Below are positions 1-6,616 of a stretch of 9,452 bases of DNA, piece after piece (position 1 is the stretch's first letter; every line of letters starts with the position of its first letter). Under the pieces are notes generated by a model that was not told the DNA's origin, did not search any database, and saw nothing but the letters and a program-made list of their open reading frames with translations. The stretch comes from Alphaproteobacteria bacterium (GTDB lineage Bacteria; Pseudomonadota; Alphaproteobacteria; Rhizobiales; Aestuariivirgaceae). The stretch spans positions 1-9,452 of the forward strand of contig JAPLOT010000250.1 of the NCBI GenBank assembly GCA_026400595.1, given 5' to 3'. The position numbers and the translations under genes are program-made.

Positions 1-670
1 GGACCCGATCAAGAAGATGATCGACGGCGGCACGCCGGTGATCGCCATGGACACGCTGGTTGCCCCTCCTGGCACCGTCCCGATCCACACATTCATCGCG
101 CCCGACAACATCATGATGGGCTCGGTCGTGACCTCCGCCCTCGTCGCCGCCATGGGTGGCGCTGGCAACATGGTGATGACGCAGGGTGCACTCGGCCACT
201 CGGGTGCCCAGGGCCGCGCCAAGGGCTTCCATCAGGTGGTTGACGGCAACGCCAACATCAAGCTCCTCGATGAGCAGCCCGCCGACTGGGACGTGACCAA
301 GGTCGCCCGCATCTGGGACTCGCTGCTGACGCAGTATCCGGACATCAAGGGCGCCTTCTTCCACAATGACGACATGGCGCTTGCCGCGCACAACGTCATG
401 AAGGCCAAGAACCGCACCGACATCCTGATCGCCGGTGTCGACGCCATGCCGCCGGCGGTGAATGCCGTGCTCGAAGGCGTAATGGTTGCCACCGTGCGCA
501 ACCCATCCTGCCGCATTCACGGCTGGTCGGTGGCCGCCGGTGTCGCGGCGGTGCAGGGCGGCGAGCAGGCCGGAAAGGACATTCCTGACTTCATCCTCGC
601 CGACGGGCCGGTCATCACCAAGGACACGGCTGCCGGTCATCTCTGGCTGCAGAAGAACTTCCTGATCTGA
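1..670 (+). CDS. Sugar ABC transporter substrate-binding protein, 3' part (5' end outside window)
   Basis: Reading is open from base 2 (D-P-I-K-K-M-I-D-G-G...) to a TGA at 668-670, so about 222 C-terminal residues are visible and the signal peptide and N-terminal lobe are missing. The visible part fits the C-terminal half of a type 1 periplasmic binding protein (RbsB/XylF-like): 'GGTPVIAMD' ends the first lobe, 'QGRAKGFHQVV' matches the hinge/ligand-contact region, 'YPDIKGAFFHNDDMALAAHNVM' is the typical second-lobe signature, and 'ILIAGVDAMPPAVNAVLEG' matches the G-x-D-x-x-x-x-x-x-x-I-x-x-G pattern. In this family the protein captures a sugar in the periplasm and delivers it to the permease. 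The ATPase and permease genes follow on the same strand (46-base gap to the ATPase), giving a standard CUT2 operon. The sugar cannot be inferred from this fragment. Confidence 0.88.
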   Translation, partial: DPIKKMIDGGTPVIAMDTLVAPPGTVPIHTFIAPDNIMMGSVVTSALVAAMGGAGNMVMTQGALGHSGAQGRAKGFHQVVDGNANIKLLDEQPADWDVTKVARIWDSLLTQYPDIKGAFFHNDDMALAAHNVMKAKNRTDILIAGVDAMPPAVNAVLEGVMVATVRNPSCRIHGWSVAAGVAAVQGGEQAGKDIPDFILADGPVITKDTAAGHLWLQKNFLI

Positions 671-703
671 TCCGGAGACCCAGAAGGATCATTCGACAGA
701 ACA

Positions 704-731
704 GAGCAGGGGCGGCGTGCCGCCCCTGCTC
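704..731 (+). repeat. Perfect 13-bp inverted repeat over the ATPase start codon
   Basis: The arm GAGCAGGGGCGGC (704-716) and its exact reverse complement GCCGCCCCTGCTC (719-731) are separated only by GT (717-718). In RNA the innermost pair would open, giving about a 12-bp GC-rich stem with a CGUG loop. The left arm contains the AGGGG (708-712) that is the only Shine-Dalgarno candidate for the downstream gene, and the loop carries its GTG start. No T-run follows, so it is not a standard intrinsic terminator. Inference: it damps translation of the ATPase relative to the abundant binding protein, or protects the binding-protein mRNA 3' end. Confidence 0.8.
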
Positions 732-2201
732 GAACTTGAGCACGTCTCCAAGCACTTCGGCGGCGTCATGGCGTTGCGCGACGTGGATTTCACGCTGCTT
801 CCCGGCGAAATCCATGGACTGGTGGGCGAGAACGGTGCTGGCAAGTCCACGACAATGAAGATCATCGCCGGCGTCCACACGGATTTCGACGGTGTGATGA
901 AGATCCGCGGCAAGGAAGTGCGGCTGCGCTCCGCCCGGGATGCGCTCTCCAATTCCATCGGCATGGTGCACCAGGAACTGTCCATCGTTCCGGACCTCAC
1001 GGTTGCCGAAAACGTCTTTCTGGGCAATCAGCCCCTGACCCCCCTTGGCACGGTTGACTGGTCGCGGATGAACCGCGAGGCGAAACGCCTGATCGCCAGC
1101 CTGGGCCTCGAGATCGATCCGACCACCACGATGGGAACTCTGCCCGTGGGTTTGCAACAATTGGTGGAACTCTCGCGCGTTCTCTTCTCGGGTGCGCAGA
1201 TCATCATTCTCGACGAACCCACCTCCGCCCTGTCGCCGCCCGAGGTGAAACAGCTCTTCGCCGTCCTGCGGCGTCTGCGGTCGGAGGGCCGGAGCATCGT
1301 CTTCATCTCGCATTTTCTCGACGACGTGCTTGCCATCTCTGACCGTGTGACGGTGTTCCGCAATGGCCAGAAGGTGACGACTGCCGATACCAAGACCCTG
1401 TCCAAGGACGACGTCATCTCGCATATGATCGGACGCGGCTCCAAGGGCATGCACATGGGCGAGGAGGCGGAACTCCGCGGCGATGACGCCAAGCCCGTTG
1501 TGCTCTCGGTCGACGGTGTGAGCGACGGCCGCAGCCTGCGCGATTTCTCGATCGACCTGAGGGCCGGAGAGATCACGGGCGTGTACGGTTTCATGGGATC
1601 CGGACAGATCGAATTGTCCCGGGCCCTGTTTGGCAAGCTCCCCCTTCGGCGTGGCACCATAAGCCTTGATGGCAAGCCTGTGCGGCTGAGGTCAACCGCA
1701 GCGGCCCGCGCCAAGGGGATCGCCTTTGTTCCTGAGAACCGCCGCATGATGCTGTTCCGGCAGGAACCGGTCTACAAGAACGTCTCTATTTCCATTCTTG
1801 ACCGTATTCACCGCCTCTTCGTGAAACCCCAGGTCGAGCGGAAGATCACCGAGGGGCACATAAAGGATCTTCAGATCCGTCCGCCGCGTACCGGGATCGC
1901 ACTGGGTTCGCTGTCGGGCGGCAACCAGCAGAAGGTGGCGCTGGCCAAGTGGCTGACACATCTGCCCAAGGTGCTGATCCTGTCGGAGCCCACGCGCGGC
2001 ATGGATGTGGGCGCGAAGGAGGACGTGATCCGGATCGTCAAGTCGCTGCGCGATCGCGGTGTCGCGGTGCTGGTCCTGTCCACGGAGCCCGAGACCATTC
2101 TCACGCTGGCCGACCGCGTGACGGTGATCAGCAAGGGAATGGTTGCCAAGCGGTTTTCAACGGGACATATCGAAAAGGCCGATCTGTTGGCAGCGGCCTG
2201 A
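717..2201 (+). CDS. Sugar ABC transporter ATP-binding protein (CUT2, RbsA/XylG-like, two nucleotide-binding domains)
   Basis: 494 residues, the usual length for fused double-domain ATPases of CUT2 sugar importers; it would power uptake at the inner membrane with the neighbouring permease. Domain 1 has Walker A GENGAGKST (37-45), a Q-loop 'MVHQELS', a poor signature L-P-V-G-L-Q-Q (142-148) and Walker B 'IIILDEP' (D166, E167). Domain 2 has the degenerate Walker A normal for this family, GFMGSGQIEL (291-300), without the lysine. It also has a good signature LSGGNQQ (399-405) and Walker B 'VLILSEP', where serine 423 replaces the usual aspartate. The start is GTG 717: no ATG, GTG or TTG lies between it and the upstream in-frame stop at 663-665, and the next ATG (768) would remove the first beta strand. 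The start lies inside a perfect hairpin. The substrate is unknown. Confidence 0.93.
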   Translation: MPPLLELEHVSKHFGGVMALRDVDFTLLPGEIHGLVGENGAGKSTTMKIIAGVHTDFDGVMKIRGKEVRLRSARDALSNSIGMVHQELSIVPDLTVAENVFLGNQPLTPLGTVDWSRMNREAKRLIASLGLEIDPTTTMGTLPVGLQQLVELSRVLFSGAQIIILDEPTSALSPPEVKQLFAVLRRLRSEGRSIVFISHFLDDVLAISDRVTVFRNGQKVTTADTKTLSKDDVISHMIGRGSKGMHMGEEAELRGDDAKPVVLSVDGVSDGRSLRDFSIDLRAGEITGVYGFMGSGQIELSRALFGKLPLRRGTISLDGKPVRLRSTAAARAKGIAFVPENRRMMLFRQEPVYKNVSISILDRIHRLFVKPQVERKITEGHIKDLQIRPPRTGIALGSLSGGNQQKVALAKWLTHLPKVLILSEPTRGMDVGAKEDVIRIVKSLRDRGVAVLVLSTEPETILTLADRVTVISKGMVAKRFSTGHIEKADLLAAA

Positions 2202-2226
2202 GAGCGGAAGAGGGGATGGACGACAC

Positions 2227-3297
2227 ATGACGGCAACCGAAGGCGCAGCACCGCGCAAGTTCGAGCTCAAGCGGTTTCTCGCGGAGCAGCTGCGCAACAT
2301 CGCTCCCATCTTCACGCTGATCGCGCTGGTGTTGTTTTTCAGCTTCGCGAGTTCCTCGTTCTTCACCCTGGACAATGCCCTGAACATTGTGCGGCAGCTT
2401 TCGATCACCGGCATCATCGCGGTGGGCCTGACCTATGTTATTCTTACGGCAGAGATCGATCTGTCCGTTGCGGCGGTCGCAAATGCTGTAGGTATTACAG
2501 TAGCTTACTTTACAATCCAGCCAGATTACGTGAACATCGCGAATGTCCCCGTGCAAGGCTGGATCGCAATCCTGCTCGCACTCGCCGCGGCCTTCGCCTT
2601 CGGCCTTGTCACGGCCTGCGGGATGACCATCATCGGCATCCCGTCCTTCATCATGACGCTTGCCATGATGCAGATCGCCAACGGCGTGTCGGCGCTGCTG
2701 GTGCGCGGCCAGATCGCCTATCAGTATCCCGAACTCATCACCACGCTCGGATCGGGAACCGCCTTCACCATCCCGCTGGGTATCGACGCGGCCGGCAAGG
2801 CCATGTTCATCCCGATCGGCTGGACCATCATCGTCTGCCTCATCTTCCTGCTCGTTGGGCATCTCGTGCTGCGCTACACGCGTTACGGTCGCTACATCTA
2901 CATGGTGGGTGGCAACCGCGAGGCGGCAGAGTACTCCGGCGTGAACGTGAAATTCATCATCGGCTCCGTGATGGTGATCTGTGCCATGTGCTCAGGGATC
3001 GCCGGCATGCTGGGTGTCGCCTATTTCGGTTCCGCACAGCAGAACCAGTTCGACACCTTCCTGCTTGATGCCATCGCCGCGGTGGTGGTCGGCGGCACCA
3101 GTCTCTTCGGAGGCCGCGGCGGCATCGGCAATACCATCATCGGCCTTCTGGTGCTCGGTGTCGTGAACAACGGCCTCGATCACATCCAGATCGACAGTTT
3201 CCTCAAGATCCTGATCCGCGGCCTCATCCTGCTCGCGGCACTGATCATCAACGTCTATGCCCAGGTCCTGAAGGAACGCCAGTCCGATCTCGACTGA
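2227..3297 (+). CDS. Sugar ABC transporter permease (CUT2, RbsC/XylH-like)
   Basis: 356 residues from ATG 2227. The open frame extends back to 2143, but that part overlaps the ATPase gene and has no permease character. AGGGG (2211-2215) and GGA (2218-2220) lie upstream as ribosome-binding candidates. The protein is very hydrophobic with about 8-10 membrane segments after a charged cytoplasmic N-terminus. Family hallmarks are 'LTYVILTAEIDLSV' (compare LT-VIL-GGIDLSVG in RbsC), the cytoplasmic coupling-loop motif 'GGNREAAEYSGVNV', and the C-terminal 'GGTSLFGGRGGIGNTIIGLLVLGVVNNGL'. It forms the membrane channel, presumably as a dimer, with the preceding ATPase and binding protein. Bases of about 2480-2540 are noticeably AT-richer with unusual codons (GTA, ACA, TTA-type) compared with the rest of the gene. 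It ends 10 bp before the convergent gene's stop codon, with no evident terminator between them. Confidence 0.93.
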   Translation: MTATEGAAPRKFELKRFLAEQLRNIAPIFTLIALVLFFSFASSSFFTLDNALNIVRQLSITGIIAVGLTYVILTAEIDLSVAAVANAVGITVAYFTIQPDYVNIANVPVQGWIAILLALAAAFAFGLVTACGMTIIGIPSFIMTLAMMQIANGVSALLVRGQIAYQYPELITTLGSGTAFTIPLGIDAAGKAMFIPIGWTIIVCLIFLLVGHLVLRYTRYGRYIYMVGGNREAAEYSGVNVKFIIGSVMVICAMCSGIAGMLGVAYFGSAQQNQFDTFLLDAIAAVVVGGTSLFGGRGGIGNTIIGLLVLGVVNNGLDHIQIDSFLKILIRGLILLAALIINVYAQVLKERQSDLD

Positions 3298-3307
3298 GCG
3301 GGCTGTC

Positions 3308-4132
3308 CTATGTGGCGATGTCGTTCTTCAAGGCGCGGATGCGCTTTGCCAGCGAGATGACGTTGGCCACCGCACTGGGCTGCACTTCGCTGGCCTTGTC
3401 GGGCGGTACCTGGCCGAGTTCGTCGAGCTTGCGGTTCCACTCGGCATCCAGGCGCTCCAGTTCCTGGCGCAAATCCTCGGTGTCCCGCTCTGCCTTGGCC
3501 AGGCCTTCGTTCAATGCCGGGTCGGCAGGGGTGGGTATCGGGAGCTGGGGTTCTGCCGGCGTCGTCTCGGAAACGCGGGAGAGACCGGTCAGGTGATCGA
3601 TGCGGGCGCGCAGGCGCTCCTCGGTCGTTGCGTCTTCCCGAATCCGCGGTTTCGGCATCTTTCCGGTTCGCTGCAATTCCGCGATGATGGCGTTGCGCTC
3701 GGCAATATCCTTCTGCAGGACCGCGATCGTCTCGTTGGCTGTGGCGAGGTCGGCTTCGATATGGGCCGTCCGCCGGATTGCATCTGCGGCTTCCGCCTGC
3801 AAGGCGGCAAGCGACCGGTCCTTCTCGGCCTGTTCGGCAACCAACATGTCGACACGATTGCGGTGCCGCGTCACTTCCGCCATCTGCTCGGCGGCGCTCA
3901 GCTTGGCCTCTTCCAGCCTTGCGCTGAGGCGTTGCGACAGCATGGCGAACTCGGCACGCAACTGATCGCGTTCCGTCTGCAGGCCGGCCACTGTTGAAGG
4001 AACTTGCTTCCGCATGCGGCGTGCACCGAAACGCAGGCCGAGGTTCCAAATGAAGCGCCCGAAGAACAGGGCAATCAGGGCGCCAAGCGAAAAGCCCAGA
4101 AGTATGAGCAGAATCGTTTCCGTCTGGGACAT
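3308..4132 (-). CDS. Membrane-anchored coiled-coil protein, function unknown
   Basis: 274 residues from the ATG at 4132, chosen because GGAGG (complement of 4141-4145) lies 8 bases upstream. An in-frame extension to 4186 adds 18 residues without a comparable ribosome-binding site. One hydrophobic helix (residues about 7-24, 'ILLILLGFSLGALIALFF') follows a short N-terminus, then a basic stretch 'RFGARRMRKQ'. This predicts an inner-membrane anchor with the bulk in the cytoplasm. Residues of about 45-150 are rich in E, Q, A, R and L with heptad-like spacing (for example 'LQTERDQLRAEFAMLSQRL'), suggesting a long coiled coil. A proline-rich linker 'TPAEPQLPIPTPADP' and a second short charged helical region follow, ending '...LAKRIRALKNDIAT'. 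I do not recognise a named family. A structural or scaffold role is only a guess. It lies downstream of eipA on the same strand across a 179-bp gap. Confidence 0.75.
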   Translation of the reverse strand: MSQTETILLILLGFSLGALIALFFGRFIWNLGLRFGARRMRKQVPSTVAGLQTERDQLRAEFAMLSQRLSARLEEAKLSAAEQMAEVTRHRNRVDMLVAEQAEKDRSLAALQAEAADAIRRTAHIEADLATANETIAVLQKDIAERNAIIAELQRTGKMPKPRIREDATTEERLRARIDHLTGLSRVSETTPAEPQLPIPTPADPALNEGLAKAERDTEDLRQELERLDAEWNRKLDELGQVPPDKASEVQPSAVANVISLAKRIRALKNDIAT

Positions 4133-4277
4133 TGTGGGGGCCTCCGCCGATCTCAATCTCCTAACGGAGTTCAAGCCGCTTTGCAAAAGCTCAGCCGGAG
4201 CATCCGGTCGCCTTGCAAGGCACAGGCTGAAACCGCCAGGTTTCCCGCTGCGTCACTTGAAACGTGGGAAGAATGGC

Positions 4278-4307
4278 AAAAGCGTGACCCCGTGAGGAGT
4301 GGTCGCT
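4278..4307 (-). terminator. Candidate intrinsic terminator of eipA
   Basis: On the minus strand, AGCGACC (complement of 4301-4307) can pair with GGTCACGCT (complement of 4281-4289) apart from a 2-base bulge. The 3' arm is followed by TTTT before the sequence turns GC-rich. The structure starts 5 bases after the eipA stop codon. Stem quality and T-run are modest. The rest of the 4133-4311 gap holds small perfect inverted repeats (CCGGA/TCCGG at 4195-4207, GAAACC/GGTTTC at 4229-4244) but no promoter I can defend. Confidence 0.35.
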
Positions 4308-4311
4308 CCGA

Positions 4312-4911
4312 TCAGAACGGGTTCCACTTGGGTTTGGCGGAATACTTCAGGTAGCCGACATTGGCGCCCAGGCGGGCGCCCACACCGGTGCGGATGGGAG
4401 CGAGTACGATGTCCCTGTTGGCCTGGAAATTCACCCCAACGCCGCCGATGAAATAAGCCGATCCCTCGACGCCGCCGAAGCGGTCATGGAGATCCTCCGG
4501 GCTGTTGGAGTTGTAAACGAGCACCATGGTGCGCGAGCCATTCGCCCCGAAGTCGAACCCCATCGAAGGGCCCTGCCAGAAGATCTTCTCCTTGCGTCCA
4601 TCCTTGTAATAGATGGTGCCTTCGCCGTAGCGCAGTCCGCCGACAAAGGCCGCTGCGCCTTCCTCGCCGACGATATAGGCCGACGGCTCGCCCTGCCGCT
4701 GGAACACATACTCCACCGCCTTCGCCAGCCCGCGCGAGGTATTGCCGAAAAAGCGATGGCCCTCGGAGAGAATCTCCTCGGTCGAATAGGTTTCGGCCGA
4801 CTGCGTCTGTTCTGACTTCGAAACGGAGCCCGTCGTCTGGGCCGTGAGCGGTGTGGCAAAACTCATCGCCAGTCCGATGGCCAGCAGCGCCGGCAGTGTC
4901 TTCTTGATCAT
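4312..4911 (-). CDS. eipA: EipA-family (DUF1134) periplasmic envelope-integrity protein
   Basis: 199 residues, close to my recollection of about 198 for Brucella EipA. The N-terminus is a classical Sec signal, 'MIKKTLPALLAIGLAMSFA...', with a likely cut after T-P-L-T-A24 before Q25. The mature protein has a short Ser/Thr/Gln-rich linker, then the conserved DUF1134 core: 'FFGNTSRGLAKAVEYVF', 'AYIVGEEGAAAFVGGLRYGEGTIY', 'WQGPSMGFDFGANGSRTMVLVYN' and 'FGGVEGSAYFIGGVGVNF'. Known from memory of the Brucella work: EipA is a small beta-barrel periplasmic protein needed for envelope stress resistance, its gene is a direct CtrA target, and it lies near chpT and ctrA. The same neighbourhood is seen here, with cysQ placed between eipA and chpT. 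The ribosome-binding site GAGGTGA (complement of 4916-4922) supports the ATG start. A CtrA-like box lies 110 bp upstream. Confidence 0.85.
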   Translation of the reverse strand: MIKKTLPALLAIGLAMSFATPLTAQTTGSVSKSEQTQSAETYSTEEILSEGHRFFGNTSRGLAKAVEYVFQRQGEPSAYIVGEEGAAAFVGGLRYGEGTIYYKDGRKEKIFWQGPSMGFDFGANGSRTMVLVYNSNSPEDLHDRFGGVEGSAYFIGGVGVNFQANRDIVLAPIRTGVGARLGANVGYLKYSAKPKWNPF

Positions 4912-5020
4912 GGCATCACCTCGATTCCTGTGGCTGGGCCTTGATTTGCGCAGCCCTGTGGCGGCCCTGTGGCCGTGTCACCATCCGCTCTCAGCCTAAC
5001 GTGAAGAGGCTTTCAGGATG

Positions 5021-5036
5021 GTTAACCCTTGCTGAA
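5021..5036 (-). promoter_or_regulatory. Candidate CtrA box upstream of eipA
   Basis: Read on the minus strand the bases are TTCA-GCAAGGG-TTAAC. This matches the CtrA consensus TTAA-N7-TTAAC in all but one base. It begins 110 bp upstream of the eipA start and only a few bases past the cysQ stop. It contains the only TTAA outside the ctrA/fliJ gap. A GANTC (GATTC, 4923-4927) also lies between this box and the eipA start. CtrA control of eipA is reported in Brucella (from memory), so the location is biologically sensible. Confidence 0.6.
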
Positions 5037-5041
5037 GGATA

Positions 5042-5821
5042 TCAGGCGCTGACGATGAAGCCGGGGTTGTCGTATCCGCGCTGGCGCTTGCCATAGGTGA
5101 GCGGCTGGCCGTCGATGGTCATGACGCGTCCGCCGGCAGCGGCAACGACCGCATGACCCGCTGCGGTATCCCATTCCATGGTCCGGCCGAAACGCGGATA
5201 GAGATCGGCCTCGCCTGCCGCGACAAGGCAGAATTTGAGCGAGGATCCGGCGGAGCACAGAGACTTGACGTTGATGCCCTTCAGATAGTCTTCCGTCGCC
5301 TGGTCGCGATGCGAACGGCTGGCGACAACTTTGGCGCCATCGGGCGGGCAGGGGCGCACGCGTATGGGTGACCAGTTCACGCTGTCGTCGCCGGCCAGGG
5401 TTCCTTCCGCCGCACCCACGCCGGCCTCTCCCCAAAAGGCACGGCGCAGCGCTGGTGCATAGACCACGCCGACCACCGGCACGCCGTGCTGCACCTTGGC
5501 AATGTTCACGGTGAACTCGCCGTTACGGGAGATGAATTCCTTGGTGCCGTCGAGAGGGTCGACCAAAAAGAAACGTTCGGAGACCTCGGGTATCCGTCCG
5601 GCGGCCGCGGCCTCCTCGGAGATGACCGGCGTGGAGGCGTCGATTCGTGCGAGGCCCGACAGGATGATCTTTTCCGCTACCTCGTCGGCTTCGGTAACCG
5701 GAGTCAGGTCTTCCTTGGCCTTGGCCGAGAAATCGGTGGCGTAGATCGCCATGATTTCGCGGCCAGCCGCCAGCGCAAGCCGTATGAGATCCTGCATCAG
5801 GGGCGAGGGGGCAATGGACAT
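5042..5821 (-). CDS. cysQ: 3'(2'),5'-bisphosphate nucleotidase CysQ (inositol monophosphatase superfamily)
   Basis: 259 residues from the ATG at 5821, which has GGAG 6 bases upstream. The frame can be extended to a TTG at 5876-5878 (278 residues), but that start has no Shine-Dalgarno sequence. Superfamily metal-binding motifs are all present: 'TEADE' (E44 and D46), 'SEE' (E69, E70), D88-P-L-D91-G-T followed by KEF, and 'EWDTAAGHAV' (W217, D218). The 'DPLDGTKEFI' form is typical of CysQ rather than of inositol monophosphatase. CysQ removes the 3' phosphate of 3'-phosphoadenosine 5'-phosphate, a by-product of sulfate assimilation and sulfotransferases, and so prevents its build-up. It is the first gene of a minus-strand series with eipA and diverges from chpT. 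I assign no operator to it. Confidence 0.9.
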   Translation of the reverse strand: MSIAPSPLMQDLIRLALAAGREIMAIYATDFSAKAKEDLTPVTEADEVAEKIILSGLARIDASTPVISEEAAAAGRIPEVSERFFLVDPLDGTKEFISRNGEFTVNIAKVQHGVPVVGVVYAPALRRAFWGEAGVGAAEGTLAGDDSVNWSPIRVRPCPPDGAKVVASRSHRDQATEDYLKGINVKSLCSAGSSLKFCLVAAGEADLYPRFGRTMEWDTAAGHAVVAAAGGRVMTIDGQPLTYGKRQRGYDNPGFIVSA

Positions 5822-5940
5822 GGCGAACTCCGGTTCGGCGACGGTGGCCTCTATGGGCGAGCGGTCCGCGATGGTCAATGCGGAATTTCGGTGGTCGTTT
5901 TGCTAGAAGGAAAGACGCGAATCACAAGAGCAGGACCACC
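5822..5940. promoter_or_regulatory. Divergent cysQ/chpT intergenic region
   Basis: This 119-bp gap (62 bp if cysQ used the TTG start) must hold the start signals of both chpT and cysQ. A CcrM-type GANTC (GAATC, 5919-5923) lies 18 bases upstream of the chpT start, and AGGA (5932-5935) is its ribosome-binding site. The AT-richest stretch is about 5883-5915. I find no TTAA half-site and no convincing -35/-10 pair. Confidence 0.4.
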
Positions 5941-6570
5941 ATGACCGAAGCCAGACTTGCCGATCTCGACCTCGCCGCCCTGCTGTGCAGCCGGGTGTGC
6001 CATGATGTGATCTCGCCGGTCGGTGCGATCGCCAATGGCCTCGAACTCTATGACGATCCGGAGATGGATGAGGAAACCCGCCAGACCGCGCTCGACATGG
6101 TGCGCTCCTCGGCCAGGACCGCCTCCGCAAAGCTGAAGTTCTGCCGCATCGCCTTCGGCGCAGCTGGCTCGGCCGGCGCCTCCATCGATATGGGCGAGGC
6201 CGGCGAAACGGCCATGGCCTTCGTCGGATCCGAAAAGGTAAAGCTGGACTGGCTCGTGCCGCGGGAAAACCGACCGAAACAGCAGGTCAAACTGGTGCTG
6301 AACATGTTGCTGATAGCCATGGCTGGGGTGCCGCGCGGCGGCACCGTGTCGATCTCGGCGGAAGGCGATGCCTTCACCGCGCGTGCCCAGGGCGACAGGG
6401 CCAAGGTGCCGGAAGCCATCGCCCAGGTCCTCGACGGGACGGCAGAACTCAGCCTGCTGGATGCGCGGTTGGTGCAGCCCTACTACGCGCGGTTGCTGGC
6501 GCAGTCGGCCGGACTGAAACTGACGATGAGCATGGATGGCGACGACGTTGTCGTTCGCGCGTCGGCCTGA
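5941..6570 (+). CDS. chpT: Histidine phosphotransferase ChpT
   Basis: 209 residues from ATG 5941, with AGGA 5 bases upstream. The in-frame extension to 5878 lacks family character. The N-terminal helix carries the phosphate-accepting histidine in 'LLCSRVCHDVISPVGAIANGLELYDD' (H21, followed by D22). This is the classic ChpT H-D-[LVI]-x-S-P-x-G-A pattern, resembling a histidine-kinase dimerisation domain. A second helix with 'SARTASAKLKFCRIAFGAAG' follows, then a degenerate, non-ATP-binding kinase-like domain to the end. Known role in Caulobacter and Brucella: a dimeric cytoplasmic relay moving phosphate from CckA to CtrA and to CpdR. Its partner ctrA lies directly opposite, tail to tail, 46 bp away; cckA and cpdR are not in the window. 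The shared position with ctrA and eipA matches the Brucella arrangement as I recall it. Confidence 0.92.
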   Translation: MTEARLADLDLAALLCSRVCHDVISPVGAIANGLELYDDPEMDEETRQTALDMVRSSARTASAKLKFCRIAFGAAGSAGASIDMGEAGETAMAFVGSEKVKLDWLVPRENRPKQQVKLVLNMLLIAMAGVPRGGTVSISAEGDAFTARAQGDRAKVPEAIAQVLDGTAELSLLDARLVQPYYARLLAQSAGLKLTMSMDGDDVVVRASA

Positions 6571-6616
6571 TCGCGGTCAGGCGCCACCCGGGGCGAGCTG
6601 AAAGGGACTTGAGACG

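Noticed and set aside
615..1747. Long open frames on the minus strand opposite the ATPase gene
   Set aside because: Composition (Arg/His/Ser-rich, no domain pattern) is that of antisense shadows of a GC3-biased gene. The plus-strand product is unmistakable.
2143..2226. Longer N-terminus for the permease from an upstream ATG
   Set aside because: The extra 28 residues overlap the end of the ATPase gene and have no permease-like character. ATG 2227 has ribosome-binding candidates just upstream and gives a normal family length.
2128..2862. 244-codon minus-strand frame opposite the permease gene
   Set aside because: It is full of charged Asp/Glu/His/Gln runs typical of an antisense frame to a hydrophobic membrane protein; no recognisable motif.
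3281..3310. Terminator between the permease and the convergent coiled-coil gene
   Set aside because: Only a 5-bp stem (CAGTC/GACTG) with no T-run can be drawn; too weak to call.
4133..4186. Longer N-terminus for the coiled-coil protein from 4186
   Set aside because: The ATG at 4132 has a perfectly placed GGAGG and begins right at the membrane anchor. The extension has no comparable ribosome-binding site and looks noncoding.
5822..5878. TTG start adding 19 residues to CysQ
   Set aside because: No Shine-Dalgarno lies before the TTG, whereas ATG 5821 has GGAG 6 bases upstream. The added residues are not part of the family core.
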